In this document: positions 14,087 to 22,216 of the stretch, one piece after another | How positions within the stretch are numbered: position 1 is the first letter of the stretch | Layout of the letters: each line of letters begins with the position of its first letter | Assembly (NCBI RefSeq): GCF_021107415.1 | Contig: NZ_JAIOSW010000143.1 | Coordinates: 1-32,423, forward strand | Direction: 5' to 3' | Length of the DNA stretch: 32,423 bases | Source: Desulfobacula sp. | Lineage (GTDB): Bacteria > Desulfobacterota > Desulfobacteria > Desulfobacterales > Desulfobacteraceae | Notes under the pieces: model-generated | What the model was told of the DNA's origin: nothing | The model's input: the letters and a program-made list of their open reading frames with translations, nothing else | Database searches by the model: none | Translations under genes and position numbers: made by a program

Positions 14087-15790
14087 TCAAGGATTCATTT
14101 CATAGGAATCCTTTAGTAAAATAACATGATGTTCCCAGATTTTTAAGAATTTTTCTTTATTCACAATTGGTTTTTTTATGATTTTCCGGCAATATTCCAT
14201 CTGGATATCCGAGGTGTCTGTTTTTGAATAGAGGTTTAAAGCAAATTCTGAAAAGTCCCTGATCATAAAGTCAAAGATTTGTTCCAGCAGATCTTCTTCA
14301 AATCGGTCCATATTGAATTTTTCAATGATCAGCTGACCATAGGCCACAAGGGTGAACATTTCACCAAGATATAAAAGAAAGTCCATGTTCCTGGCCTGGT
14401 TTTTATCAGGCGTTGCCTTTAAGAGCATCTCCTGTAACAGCTTTATCTGTTCCTTGAAAATATTAACATTTGGCAGATCCACACTATTGTATGCAATATT
14501 AAAATCATGAAATTGAATTTTTCCAAGACCTTTTGTCGGACCCTGGTTAAACAGGAATTCATCACAGGCCGCATCATCTCTTTGACCGAGTTCAGGAAAA
14601 TCACCAGGATTAAAAAAGTAGTTGGACATGAATTTGATAATCAGTGCCATGTTTACATGTACGGTTCCCTCAAGTTTGGGCAGGGCCCGAATAGCGGTTG
14701 CCGCTATTTCAAAATAGGCATCTTTTTCAAATCCTTTTGCCGCAATTACATCCCATATCAGGTTTATCACTGTTTCACCCTGGGTGGGGACCTTCATTTT
14801 AACCATGGGATTGTATAAAAGATATCTTCTGTCATCCTTGGAAGCACTCCTAAAGTAGTCGGAAGCACGCTGGGAAAACAGTTTCATGGCCATAAGTCTT
14901 GTATATGCATCGACAAACATCTGTTTGATGTGGGGAAAATCCGTAACCCATTTACCATAGAGATTCCTATTGGCAGCATGATTCAGCCCTTCATAAAATG
15001 CATGGGTGCATATGCCGATGGATGCCCAGCCAAGGTTGAATTTTCCCACATTAATGGTGTTTAATGCAGAATCCCAGGCATCCTGTCCTGTTGAAAGAAT
15101 GTCTTTATCCATCAAGGGATAGCCGTTTAAGGCATATTCAGCCACGTAGGATTCCCATTCAACCACATTCTGGACAAGATCATAGTTTTCATGCTCAGGA
15201 TCTACGGCAAAAAAGACATACTCATCGGTTTCACTGTTTTTTCCAAAGGTAGAGACAATACCGGCTATATTGGCATTGCCGATATAGTATTTGCCGCCGT
15301 CCGCCACATATTGTCCATTGCCAAGCGGAGTTAAAGACATATCCGAGGAATAAAGATCAGCACCATGTGTTCTTTCCGACAGGCCGAAGGCAAAAATATG
15401 GCCGTCTTTTAATAATTGTGCTGTTTTATGTTTAATGGCTTCATTGGAACTCATCCAGATGGGGCCTAAGCCCAGAATAGAAACCTGCCATGTATACCAG
15501 TAAGACAGATTGTAAAATCCCAGGATTTCATTAAAATCACAAATTCTTCTGGTATCCCACCGCGCATTTTCATTGTCAATTGCATACTTCGATGGTGTGA
15601 GCAGGGTTGCAAAGATCTGGTTTTCTTTTAAAAACTCAAGAAAGTCGCCATACCATACCTTCTCATGATAGTCTGATTTCAATCTTTTTTTCCCCCGGCT
15701 TTCAAAAAAATTAATGGTTTTTTTCATGATTTTTTTTGATTCCGGATCAAGGTGTTCAAATTTTTGAGTTTTCGGGTTTAATAAAGTCAT
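14087..15790 (-). CDS. Long acyl-CoA dehydrogenase family flavoprotein
   Basis: The enzyme would oxidise an acyl-CoA at C2-C3 using FAD. Seen: FAFGLSERTHGADL at 133-146 (the T-x-E-x-x-x-G-S-D-like FAD loop), a helical core HAANRNLYGKWVTDFPHIKQ at 271-290 that includes the usual Arg, and KLEGTVHVN at 372-380, whose Glu374 matches the catalytic base of the EGT motif. At 567 residues it is much longer than the ~380-residue family norm, with an extra N-terminal domain of about 90 residues and a C-terminal extension of about 130. AAAGGA precedes the ATG, 11 bp after the marR stop, so both are cotranscribed. Substrate unknown; the divergent acyl-CoA ligase and TRAP carrier hint at an imported acid. 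Confidence 0.88.
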   Translation of the reverse strand: MTLLNPKTQKFEHLDPESKKIMKKTINFFESRGKKRLKSDYHEKVWYGDFLEFLKENQIFATLLTPSKYAIDNENARWDTRRICDFNEILGFYNLSYWYTWQVSILGLGPIWMSSNEAIKHKTAQLLKDGHIFAFGLSERTHGADLYSSDMSLTPLGNGQYVADGGKYYIGNANIAGIVSTFGKNSETDEYVFFAVDPEHENYDLVQNVVEWESYVAEYALNGYPLMDKDILSTGQDAWDSALNTINVGKFNLGWASIGICTHAFYEGLNHAANRNLYGKWVTDFPHIKQMFVDAYTRLMAMKLFSQRASDYFRSASKDDRRYLLYNPMVKMKVPTQGETVINLIWDVIAAKGFEKDAYFEIAATAIRALPKLEGTVHVNMALIIKFMSNYFFNPGDFPELGQRDDAACDEFLFNQGPTKGLGKIQFHDFNIAYNSVDLPNVNIFKEQIKLLQEMLLKATPDKNQARNMDFLLYLGEMFTLVAYGQLIIEKFNMDRFEEDLLEQIFDFMIRDFSEFALNLYSKTDTSDIQMEYCRKIIKKPIVNKEKFLKIWEHHVILLKDSYEMNP

Positions 15791-15801
15791 AAATTTTTCC
15801 T

Positions 15802-16275
15802 TTAACCTGACGGGTTTATAATATGGTTAGTACTCAAACTTGTTTGTTCAGAGTTGATGACATCGGCTAAAAATCGTTTGAACAATATTTTTTCTTCTAT
15901 GGAAAAGGTTTTTAATATTTTTTCATTGGCTTTTTGCCGCTCTTTGATCAGAATTTCTTTCAGGTCATCTGCCTTTTGGGATGTGTAGATGGACAGCAGT
16001 CTTTTGTCATTTTTATTGGGTTCTTTTTTAATCCATCCTGCCTTTACCATCCGTTCCAGGACACCGGAAAGTGTGGCCTTGTCAAGAATCAGGAATTTGC
16101 CCAGTTGAGCTGCGGTCATTCCCTGTTTGTACCAAAGACCTTCCAGAACCAGGTGCTGTAAATTTGTTAAACTATATGGGGTCAATTGCTTTTTGAAATT
16201 TGCATGGGCTTTCTGGTATGCTTTAGCTAAAAGAAATACCATGCAATCCGGGACATCATCTGGTAATTTTGTCAT
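15802..16275 (-). CDS. MarR-family transcriptional regulator
   Basis: This 157-residue winged-helix regulator has the MarR layout: dimerisation helices at both ends, a recognition region MTAAQLGKFLILDKATLSGV and the wing with the conserved DKRLLSIYTS (the family D-x-R). MarR proteins usually repress by binding palindromes and release on binding small acids or CoA esters. A frame opens at 16311, but AAGGAG lies 7 nt before the ATG at 16275, so I use the shorter form. It heads the run with acyl-CoA dehydrogenase, Mth938 protein and Nudix gene and is divergent from an acyl-CoA ligase, both likely targets. The promoter carries a palindrome suited to autorepression. Confidence 0.93.
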   Translation of the reverse strand: MTKLPDDVPDCMVFLLAKAYQKAHANFKKQLTPYSLTNLQHLVLEGLWYKQGMTAAQLGKFLILDKATLSGVLERMVKAGWIKKEPNKNDKRLLSIYTSQKADDLKEILIKERQKANEKILKTFSIEEKILFKRFLADVINSEQTSLSTNHIINPSG

Positions 16276-16286
16276 CTTTAAACTCC

Positions 16287-16328
16287 TTCGTATACGAACT
16301 ATATATGTCATGCATTTGATTTTGTCAA
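16287..16328 (-). promoter_or_regulatory. marR promoter with operator palindrome
   Basis: Read on minus, TTGACA (16328-16323), a 17-bp spacer and TATATA (16305-16300) form a near-consensus sigma-70-type promoter. The perfect 12-bp palindrome TTCGTATACGAA (16298-16287) begins 1 bp downstream of the -10, so it covers the expected transcription start, and overlaps the Shine-Dalgarno of marR. This is a classical arrangement for self-repression by a MarR dimer. No second copy was seen nearer the divergent ligase gene. Confidence 0.75.
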
Positions 16329-16355
16329 TTCAATAAGTTTGCGTTTCGGATTACT

Positions 16356-16383
16356 AAGGGATTCCCCCCTCCCTTAATAAGGG
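16356..16383 (+). repeat. Overlapping inverted repeats upstream of the acyl-CoA ligase
   Basis: AAGGGA (16356-16361) can pair with TCCCTT (16370-16375), while CCCTTAATAAGGG (16371-16383) is itself a palindrome with a single central base. The two share bases and are mutually exclusive. They lie about 90 bp before the ligase start. Operator or leader structure is possible; no function is assigned. Confidence 0.35.
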
Positions 16384-16471
16384 TTCTCCCCCATTGAATC
16401 CTTCAGTGTTTTGCCATAAAAATTTATGCAGGATAAATTTATAATCAGCAAAATTGTTGAAAGGAGAAAAA

Positions 16472-18118
16472 ATGTCCGTAAAAATAATTCCCCAGACACA
16501 AAGTTCCTATCCATACCCTTTATTAATCAAACAATTGATAAAGCCGGCTTTAATCCATTCACCCGGCCAGGAAATCATTTATAAGGATAAGGTCCGATAT
16601 GATTATGTCACTTTATCAAAACGGGTGGCACAACTTGCTAATGCCCTTGGCGACATAGGGGTTGAACAGGGGAATACCGTTGCTGTGATGGACTGGGACA
16701 GCCATCGATACCTGGAATGTTTTTTTGCCGTTCCAATGATGGGTGCAGTGCTTCATACCATCAATATCAGATTAACTCCCGAACAGCTTGTTTATACGAT
16801 AAATCATGCTGAAGATGATGTGATTCTGGTAAATTCTGATTTTTTACCGTTACTTGAAACAGTGAAGGATAAGCTTAAGACCGTTAAAAAAATTATCCTT
16901 TTGACAGATGGAAGTACGGCTTTTGAAATCTGTCTGAGCATTGATGACGAATACGAAAAAATGATTGAAAAATGTTCTGATGAGTATGAATTTTCTGATT
17001 TTGATGAAAACGCCATGGCAACCTGCTTTTATACAACGGGTACCACGGGGCTTCCCAAGGGGGTGTATTTTAGCCATCGCCAGATCGTATTGCATACCTA
17101 TGGGTTAATGTCAGCCCTTTGTTCCTATAAAACCCATTATTCTGTGGATTCAGGAGATGTGTATATGCCGCTTACCCCCATGTTTCATGTTCATGCCTGG
17201 GGAATGCCGTATTTATTCACCATGATGGGAAACAAGCAGGTATATCCCGGCAAATACGAGCCTGAAATGCTCCTTAAACTGATTGCTGACGAAAAAGTGA
17301 CCTTCTCCCATTGCGTACCCACAATTATTCATATGCTGTTGAACAGTCCGGTCATAGATAAAATTGATCTTTCAAACTGGACGGTTGTCATTGGCGGTGC
17401 TGCTCTGTCAAAAGGGCTTTGTAAGGCAGCACTTGACCATAATATTAATATTTATGGTGCCTATGGCATGTCGGAGACCTGTCCGTTGCTGACAGTGGCA
17501 AATCTAAAGGAGCGCATGCTTGACTGGGATAAGAATGATCAAACAAATGTCAGGTGCCGCACCGGACTTCCCGTCCCCCTGGTTGATCTTGAAATCATCA
17601 ATACTTCAGGCAAACCGCTTCCCCATGATGGTAAAAATACTGGAGAAGTGGTGGTAAGGTCCCCCTGGCTGACACTCGGTTATATAAAGGCCCCTGATAA
17701 AAGCGAAGAACTCTGGGAAGATGGCTGGCTTCATACCGGAGACATCGGTTCTATTGACAGGGACGGCTATCTCCAGATAACAGACCGGCTAAAGGATGTC
17801 ATTAAAACCGGTGGAGAATGGCTGTCGTCACTTGAACTGGAAGATATCATCAGCCAGCATCCTGCGGTTTCAGAAGCGGCGGCCATAGGCCTGCCAAATG
17901 AAAAATGGGGGGAACGACCTCTGGTTTTTGTTGTGTTAAAAAAAGAATTTGAAAATAAAGTAACACCGGATGAACTAAAAGAATTCTATGTCCAGTATGT
18001 GGAAAAGGGCATTATTCCAAAATATGGAATCCCGGGTGAAATCAAAATTGTTGAAGAAATCGCTAAAACAAGTGTGGGCAAGATCAATAAAAAAGAGTTG
18101 AGAAAATCGTACAGATAA
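16472..18118 (+). CDS. Fatty-acid/carboxylate-CoA ligase (AMP-forming)
   Basis: This 548-residue member of the adenylate-forming family activates a carboxylic acid with ATP and CoA through an acyl-AMP intermediate. Motifs: P-loop YTTGTTGLPKG at 187-197, PMFHVHAWG near 236, YGMSETCP at 331-338, DGWLHTGD at 417-424, DRLKDVIKTGGEW at 438-450 and the catalytic lysine Lys537 in TSVGKI. The HVHAW and IKTGGEW forms are typical of medium/long-chain acyl-CoA ligases of the AlkK type. The frame opens at a TTG at 16454, but AAAGGAG is 6 nt before the ATG at 16472. It is followed closely by a TRAP transporter, so it may activate the imported acid. Exact chain length cannot be read. Confidence 0.92.
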   Translation: MSVKIIPQTQSSYPYPLLIKQLIKPALIHSPGQEIIYKDKVRYDYVTLSKRVAQLANALGDIGVEQGNTVAVMDWDSHRYLECFFAVPMMGAVLHTINIRLTPEQLVYTINHAEDDVILVNSDFLPLLETVKDKLKTVKKIILLTDGSTAFEICLSIDDEYEKMIEKCSDEYEFSDFDENAMATCFYTTGTTGLPKGVYFSHRQIVLHTYGLMSALCSYKTHYSVDSGDVYMPLTPMFHVHAWGMPYLFTMMGNKQVYPGKYEPEMLLKLIADEKVTFSHCVPTIIHMLLNSPVIDKIDLSNWTVVIGGAALSKGLCKAALDHNINIYGAYGMSETCPLLTVANLKERMLDWDKNDQTNVRCRTGLPVPLVDLEIINTSGKPLPHDGKNTGEVVVRSPWLTLGYIKAPDKSEELWEDGWLHTGDIGSIDRDGYLQITDRLKDVIKTGGEWLSSLELEDIISQHPAVSEAAAIGLPNEKWGERPLVFVVLKKEFENKVTPDELKEFYVQYVEKGIIPKYGIPGEIKIVEEIAKTSVGKINKKELRKSYR

Positions 18119-18141
18119 TCTGTTTTGTTTAAGGGTTAAAT

Positions 18142-18654
18142 ATGGAAAAGTTCTGTGATTTTTTAGAAACAATTGTGGAGCGCATAGGGCATATCGCAAT
18201 GTGGAGTAATGCCTTGCTGGTGCTCATCATTATTTTGCAGGTAACCTTGCGTTATGTATTTAATCATGGACTGGTGGCCCTTGAAGAACTTGAATGGCAC
18301 CTTTATGCCGTCGGTATAATGACCGGTGCATCCTATGCAATGGTAAAAGATGTGCATATCAGGGTAGACCTTGTTTATTTAAAGTTCTCAAACAAAACAA
18401 AGGCAGTATCCGAGCTTTTCGGCATACTATTTTTGCTCTTACCTTTTTTGTGGGTGATTTTTCATCAAAGTCTCGACTTTGTGCACGAAGCATGGCGGTT
18501 AAACGAAGGCTCTCCCTCTCCCATGGGCTTACCCTATAGATGGGTGATAAAATCCTTTATCCCCTTTGGCTTTGGCCTGATGATTCTTGTTGCAATGTCT
18601 AAAATGACAAAATTGTTTATCTCATTGTGGAGGCCCGGGCATGGAACTGAATGA
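18142..18654 (+). CDS. dctQ: TRAP transporter small membrane subunit (DctQ type)
   Basis: This 170-residue protein has four hydrophobic spans (from about residues 18, 52, 86 and 130), the typical DctQ layout, including the family-like LRYVFNHGLVALEELEWHLY after span 1. It pairs with the large permease to drive Na+- or H+-coupled uptake of a bound organic acid. AAGGG precedes the ATG by 7 nt; the gene lies 23 bp after the ligase and overlaps the next gene by 14 nt, so ligase and transporter are one transcript. Confidence 0.9.
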   Translation: MEKFCDFLETIVERIGHIAMWSNALLVLIIILQVTLRYVFNHGLVALEELEWHLYAVGIMTGASYAMVKDVHIRVDLVYLKFSNKTKAVSELFGILFLLLPFLWVIFHQSLDFVHEAWRLNEGSPSPMGLPYRWVIKSFIPFGFGLMILVAMSKMTKLFISLWRPGHGTE

Positions 18655-20026
18655 TTATCTGGTTATTTTTATGTTTATTACCTTTATCAGCCTGTTGTTC
18701 ACAGGGTTTCCAATCGCATGGGTGCTCGGTGGTGTGGCTGTGTTGTTTACATTGATCGGATATTGTTCTGATCTCTGGTTTGGTACAATGACAGGCCTTG
18801 ATTACCTCACCTTGAGTATGTCCGTGAACCGGATATTTAAAACCATGAGTAATTGGGTGTTGGTGGCATTACCCATGTTCATTTTCATGGGATTAATGCT
18901 GGATCGTTCCGGTATTGCAGAAAAAATGATGAATGAAATGCAGAAACTTTTTGGAAAAGTCAGGGGAGGGCTGGCCATTACCGTTACCCTGATCGGAATC
19001 ATTCTGGCGGCATCAACAGGGATCATAGGGGCATCAGTCGTTTTGTTGGGGCTTTTGTCACTTCCGGCAATGATGAAACAAGGATATGGTCTTTCATTGT
19101 CCCTGGGTACCATTGCAGGGGCAGGTACTTTGGGGATTTTGATCCCACCCAGTATCATGCTTGTGATCATGGCGGACCAGCTCTCTATATCGGTGGGTGA
19201 TCTTTTCATGGGTGCTCTGCTGCCGGGTATTCTTCTTGGCACACTTTATATCGCGTATATTTTAATGGTCGGTCTGATAAATCCCAAACAGGCGCCGATT
19301 GCTTCGGACAGACAACCCATGGAATTGAGAATGATCTGGAACGTATTTAAAACAATACTGCCGACGGCCATTCTTATTTTCGCAGTACTAGGGTCTATTT
19401 TTGCCGGAATTACAACACCAACAGAGGCCAGTGGAGTCGGTGCCCTGGGAGCAACCATCCTTGCAGGGGTAAATAAGAAATTAAATTTTAAAGTCCTCAA
19501 AGAGGTGCTGGAATCCTGTTTTTCGACAACGGCTTATATCTTTGTCATTTTTATCGGTGCAACTGTTTTTGCCCTTGTTTTAAGAAGTCTGGGTGGAGAT
19601 GAGCTGATCGAAAGGGCATTGTCAAATATCCCCTTTTCAACCTATGGTGTATTGCTGGTGATCCTTGGTGTGATTTTCCTTTTAGGATTTTTTCTTGACT
19701 GGATAGAAATCACCCTGATTGTATTACCCCTGATTGCACCGGCAATCTCAAGCCTTGGTTTTGATGTTAATGGATATGGCGTTATTGATAAGCCGGCATT
19801 ACTCTGGTTTGTGATCCTTGTTGCTGTTACCCTGCAGACATCTTTTCTTACACCCCCGGTTGGACTGGCATTATTTTACTTAAAAGGTGTCTGTCCGCCC
19901 GAGGTCAAGCTCATTGATATTTATAAAGGCGTGATTCCGTATATTATTTTGCAGCTGATCGGTCTTGTGATCATCATCATCTGGCCCCAGCTCGTATTGT
20001 GGCTTCCATCTATCGTTTATGGTTAA
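18641..20026 (+). CDS. dctM: TRAP transporter large membrane subunit (DctM type)
   Basis: This 461-residue, highly hydrophobic permease is the usual size and has about a dozen spans. DctM-type signatures are seen: LVALPMFIFMGLMLDRSGIA, GIIGASVVLLGLLSLPAM, GTLGILIPPSIMLVI near residue 165, TTPTEASGVGALGA near 258 and LTPPVGLALFYLKGV near the C-terminus. It translocates the substrate delivered by the DctP protein using an ion gradient. GGAGG lies 7 nt before the ATG. It overlaps dctQ upstream and is followed by the binding-protein gene after 26 bp. Confidence 0.95.
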   Translation: MELNDYLVIFMFITFISLLFTGFPIAWVLGGVAVLFTLIGYCSDLWFGTMTGLDYLTLSMSVNRIFKTMSNWVLVALPMFIFMGLMLDRSGIAEKMMNEMQKLFGKVRGGLAITVTLIGIILAASTGIIGASVVLLGLLSLPAMMKQGYGLSLSLGTIAGAGTLGILIPPSIMLVIMADQLSISVGDLFMGALLPGILLGTLYIAYILMVGLINPKQAPIASDRQPMELRMIWNVFKTILPTAILIFAVLGSIFAGITTPTEASGVGALGATILAGVNKKLNFKVLKEVLESCFSTTAYIFVIFIGATVFALVLRSLGGDELIERALSNIPFSTYGVLLVILGVIFLLGFFLDWIEITLIVLPLIAPAISSLGFDVNGYGVIDKPALLWFVILVAVTLQTSFLTPPVGLALFYLKGVCPPEVKLIDIYKGVIPYIILQLIGLVIIIIWPQLVLWLPSIVYG

Positions 20027-20052
20027 TAATTAAAATTTTAAGGAGAAAAAAC

Positions 20053-21132
20053 ATGAAAAAAATTTTTCAGATTTCATTTATCGCAACCATTTTTTTGCTT
20101 AGCATTGTTTGCGGGCCAATCCAGGCGGAGACAAAGGAAAAGTCTATCCTTTTAAAAACACCGGCATGTTTTCCCCTGGGGTTGCCCGGGGTGAATACCA
20201 GTTTAAAATGGGTGGCCGAAAACCTTGCAGATATGAGTGGACAAACCCTTAAAATGAAAATTTATGATCCCGGAAAACTCATTGCACCGCTTCAGGTGTT
20301 AGGGGCCGTATCAAAAGGTGCGGTAAATGCAGGTTTCAGTATTTCAGGGTATTGGGAAGGGTCCATTCCGGGGTCGTCGATATTTTCTTCCATCCCCTTT
20401 GGGCCCGAGGCTCCGGAGTTTCTGGCCTGGATGTACTATGGCAACGGCCGCAAACTCTACCAGAAAATGTATGATGATGCAGGATTTAATGTCCATGTCA
20501 TTCCCCTGGGACTGTTTTGTCCTGAATCTGCAGGATGGTTCATAAAACCCATTACCCGTCCAGAAGATTTAAAAGGGCTGAATATCAGGTTTTACGGCCT
20601 AGGCGGAAAAGTGTTGTCAAAAGTCGGGGCCTCGGTCAGCCTGATCCCGGGCGGAGAACTCTTTCCGGCCCTTGAAAAGGGTGTGATTGATGCCACTGAA
20701 TTTTCCATGCCTGCCATTGATTCCATGATGGGGTTTCATAAAATAGCAAAATACAATTATTTCCCGGGCTGGCATCAGCAGGCCACTTTTTTTGAACTGA
20801 TCATCAACAGGGACACCTGGAACAAAATGAGTCCCCGTCAGCAGAATATCCTTGAAATGATGTGTAAAGCAGCCACTTTAGATACCCTTGCCTATACGGA
20901 ATCCATTCAGGCCCAGGCCATGATTGACAGCAGGGAAAAGCATGGTGTGAAAATTGAACACCTGTCCAAAGACATTCTGGATACCCTTGAAAATGCATGG
21001 GAAGAAGTTGCATCTGAGCTGTCGGTGAAGTCACCTATGTTTAAAGAAGCATGGGAAGATATGAGTGCGTTTAGAAAACAGTATGAAATCTGGGGAAACC
21101 ACGGATTTTTATCACGGGCCAAAACCAATTAA
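20053..21132 (+). CDS. dctP: TRAP transporter periplasmic binding protein (DctP, TakP-like)
   Basis: This 359-residue secreted protein has the signal peptide MKKIFQISFIATIFLLSIVC followed by GPIQA and cleavage before ETKEK. The conserved Arg that clamps the ligand carboxylate is Arg179 in LKGLNIRFYGLGGK. The segments IPFGPEAPEFLAWMYYGNG and SAGWFIKPI resemble the alpha-keto-acid-binding TakP subgroup rather than C4-dicarboxylate DctP proteins. A frame opens at 19999, but AAGGAG is 6 nt before the ATG at 20053. Partner genes are dctQ and dctM upstream. The ligand is probably a monocarboxylate or 2-oxo acid, by inference from subgroup resemblance only. Confidence 0.9.
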   Translation: MKKIFQISFIATIFLLSIVCGPIQAETKEKSILLKTPACFPLGLPGVNTSLKWVAENLADMSGQTLKMKIYDPGKLIAPLQVLGAVSKGAVNAGFSISGYWEGSIPGSSIFSSIPFGPEAPEFLAWMYYGNGRKLYQKMYDDAGFNVHVIPLGLFCPESAGWFIKPITRPEDLKGLNIRFYGLGGKVLSKVGASVSLIPGGELFPALEKGVIDATEFSMPAIDSMMGFHKIAKYNYFPGWHQQATFFELIINRDTWNKMSPRQQNILEMMCKAATLDTLAYTESIQAQAMIDSREKHGVKIEHLSKDILDTLENAWEEVASELSVKSPMFKEAWEDMSAFRKQYEIWGNHGFLSRAKTN

Positions 21133-21192
21133 CCATCCCATTTATGAATTGGTCTGATAGATAACCATGGGTTTTGTATAGTTTTTTCAAAA

Positions 21193-21231
21193 AAAGGGAG
21201 ACAAAAGTAAAAAAATATTTTGTCTCCCTTT
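21193..21231 (+). terminator. Intrinsic terminator-like hairpin after the TRAP operon
   Basis: AAAGGGAGACAAAA (21193-21206) and TTTTGTCTCCCTTT (21218-21231) pair perfectly over 14 bp with an 11-nt loop. On plus the stem ends in TTT then AAAA; on minus it is followed by a run of seven T. It should end or reduce transcription from the ligase/TRAP operon before the reductase gene, possibly in both directions. Confidence 0.75.
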
Positions 21232-21285
21232 AAAATCCAGAAAAGTAATGACAATTTTAAGAACATTGAATAAAAGAGGCGTAAA

Positions 21286-22035
21286 ATGACACAGTTTCCA
21301 TTAAAAGATAAAGTCGCTTTGGTTACTGGTGCCGGAAGAGGTATCGGAGAAATGATCGCCCTTGCTCTGGCTGTAGAAGGAGCTGATATTTTTGTTAATG
21401 ATATCGACCGTATTTCAGCTGAAACCGTGGCCAAAAAAATAAATTCAACCGGTCGAAAAACACTCGTCCATACCGCAGATATTGCTGACAGAAACGAAGT
21501 GGGCAACATGTTTTCTCAAGCAATAAAGATATTTGGAAAAATTGATATTCTTGTAAACAATGCCGGAATAACAAGAGACAACTTAATTTTAAACATGACT
21601 GAAGAAGAATGGGACATGGTCATGGATATTAACCTGAAAGGCGTCTTCAATTGTACGCAACAGGCAGCCGTCATCATGAAGGAACAAAAATCCGGTAAAA
21701 TTGTGAATCTTACATCTGTTTCAGCACAAATGGGGAATGTGGGGCAGGTTAATTATACTGCCAGTAAAGCCGGTGTCATCGGAATGACCAAAACACTTGC
21801 CAAAGAACTTGCCAGGTATAATATCAATGTAAACGCCGTGGCTCCAGGGTTTATTCTCACCCCTATGACAAAAAATATTCCTGATACAGTGAAACAGATA
21901 ATCCTTCAGAGCATACCCCTTGGAAGGCCTGGGAAACCGGAAGATGTTGCAAAGGTTGTCAAATTCCTTTCAACAGATGATTCCGCCTATGTAACCGGTC
22001 AGGTGATATCCTGTAACGGTGGAATGTATTTATAG
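21286..22035 (+). CDS. Short-chain dehydrogenase/reductase (FabG-like 3-oxoacyl reductase type)
   Basis: This 249-residue NAD(P)-dependent oxidoreductase shows all SDR motifs: TGAGRGIG at 14-21, NNAG at 91-94, catalytic Ser144 (LTSVSA), Tyr157 and Lys161 (NYTASK), and VAPGFILTPM. The overall pattern is that of FabG/PhaB-type reductases acting on 3-oxo/3-hydroxyacyl thioesters. An acidic residue (Asp39, VNDID) at the end of strand 2 favours NAD(H) over NADP(H). AGAGG precedes the ATG by 6 nt. It lies behind a terminator-like hairpin after the TRAP genes; with the ligase and acyl-CoA dehydrogenase it would fit a beta-oxidation-like pathway, by inference. Confidence 0.9.
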   Translation: MTQFPLKDKVALVTGAGRGIGEMIALALAVEGADIFVNDIDRISAETVAKKINSTGRKTLVHTADIADRNEVGNMFSQAIKIFGKIDILVNNAGITRDNLILNMTEEEWDMVMDINLKGVFNCTQQAAVIMKEQKSGKIVNLTSVSAQMGNVGQVNYTASKAGVIGMTKTLAKELARYNINVNAVAPGFILTPMTKNIPDTVKQIILQSIPLGRPGKPEDVAKVVKFLSTDDSAYVTGQVISCNGGMYL

Positions 22036-22126
22036 ATTCTGCACGGTTCCTTTAGTACCCGGCCGCACTATTTGACTGTAGGGTTAATTTCAGGCATCAA
22101 CTCATTTGTTCCATATATTCATATGA

Positions 22127-22155
22127 TTGACTTTATTTAAAAGCTTGAATAAAAT
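22127..22155 (+). promoter_or_regulatory. Near-consensus promoter for the two-component system
   Basis: TTGACT (22127-22132), a 17-bp spacer and TAAAAT (22150-22155) match sigma-70 consensus at 5 of 6 positions in each box. The start of transcription would fall near 22162, about 55 nt before the histidine kinase ATG. The rest of the 181-bp gap shows nothing further. Confidence 0.65.
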
Positions 22156-22216
22156 CAGGGCGCGGCAAACACTCGATATTTTGAATCATTAACACCAGGT
22201 AACGCATAATATACCT

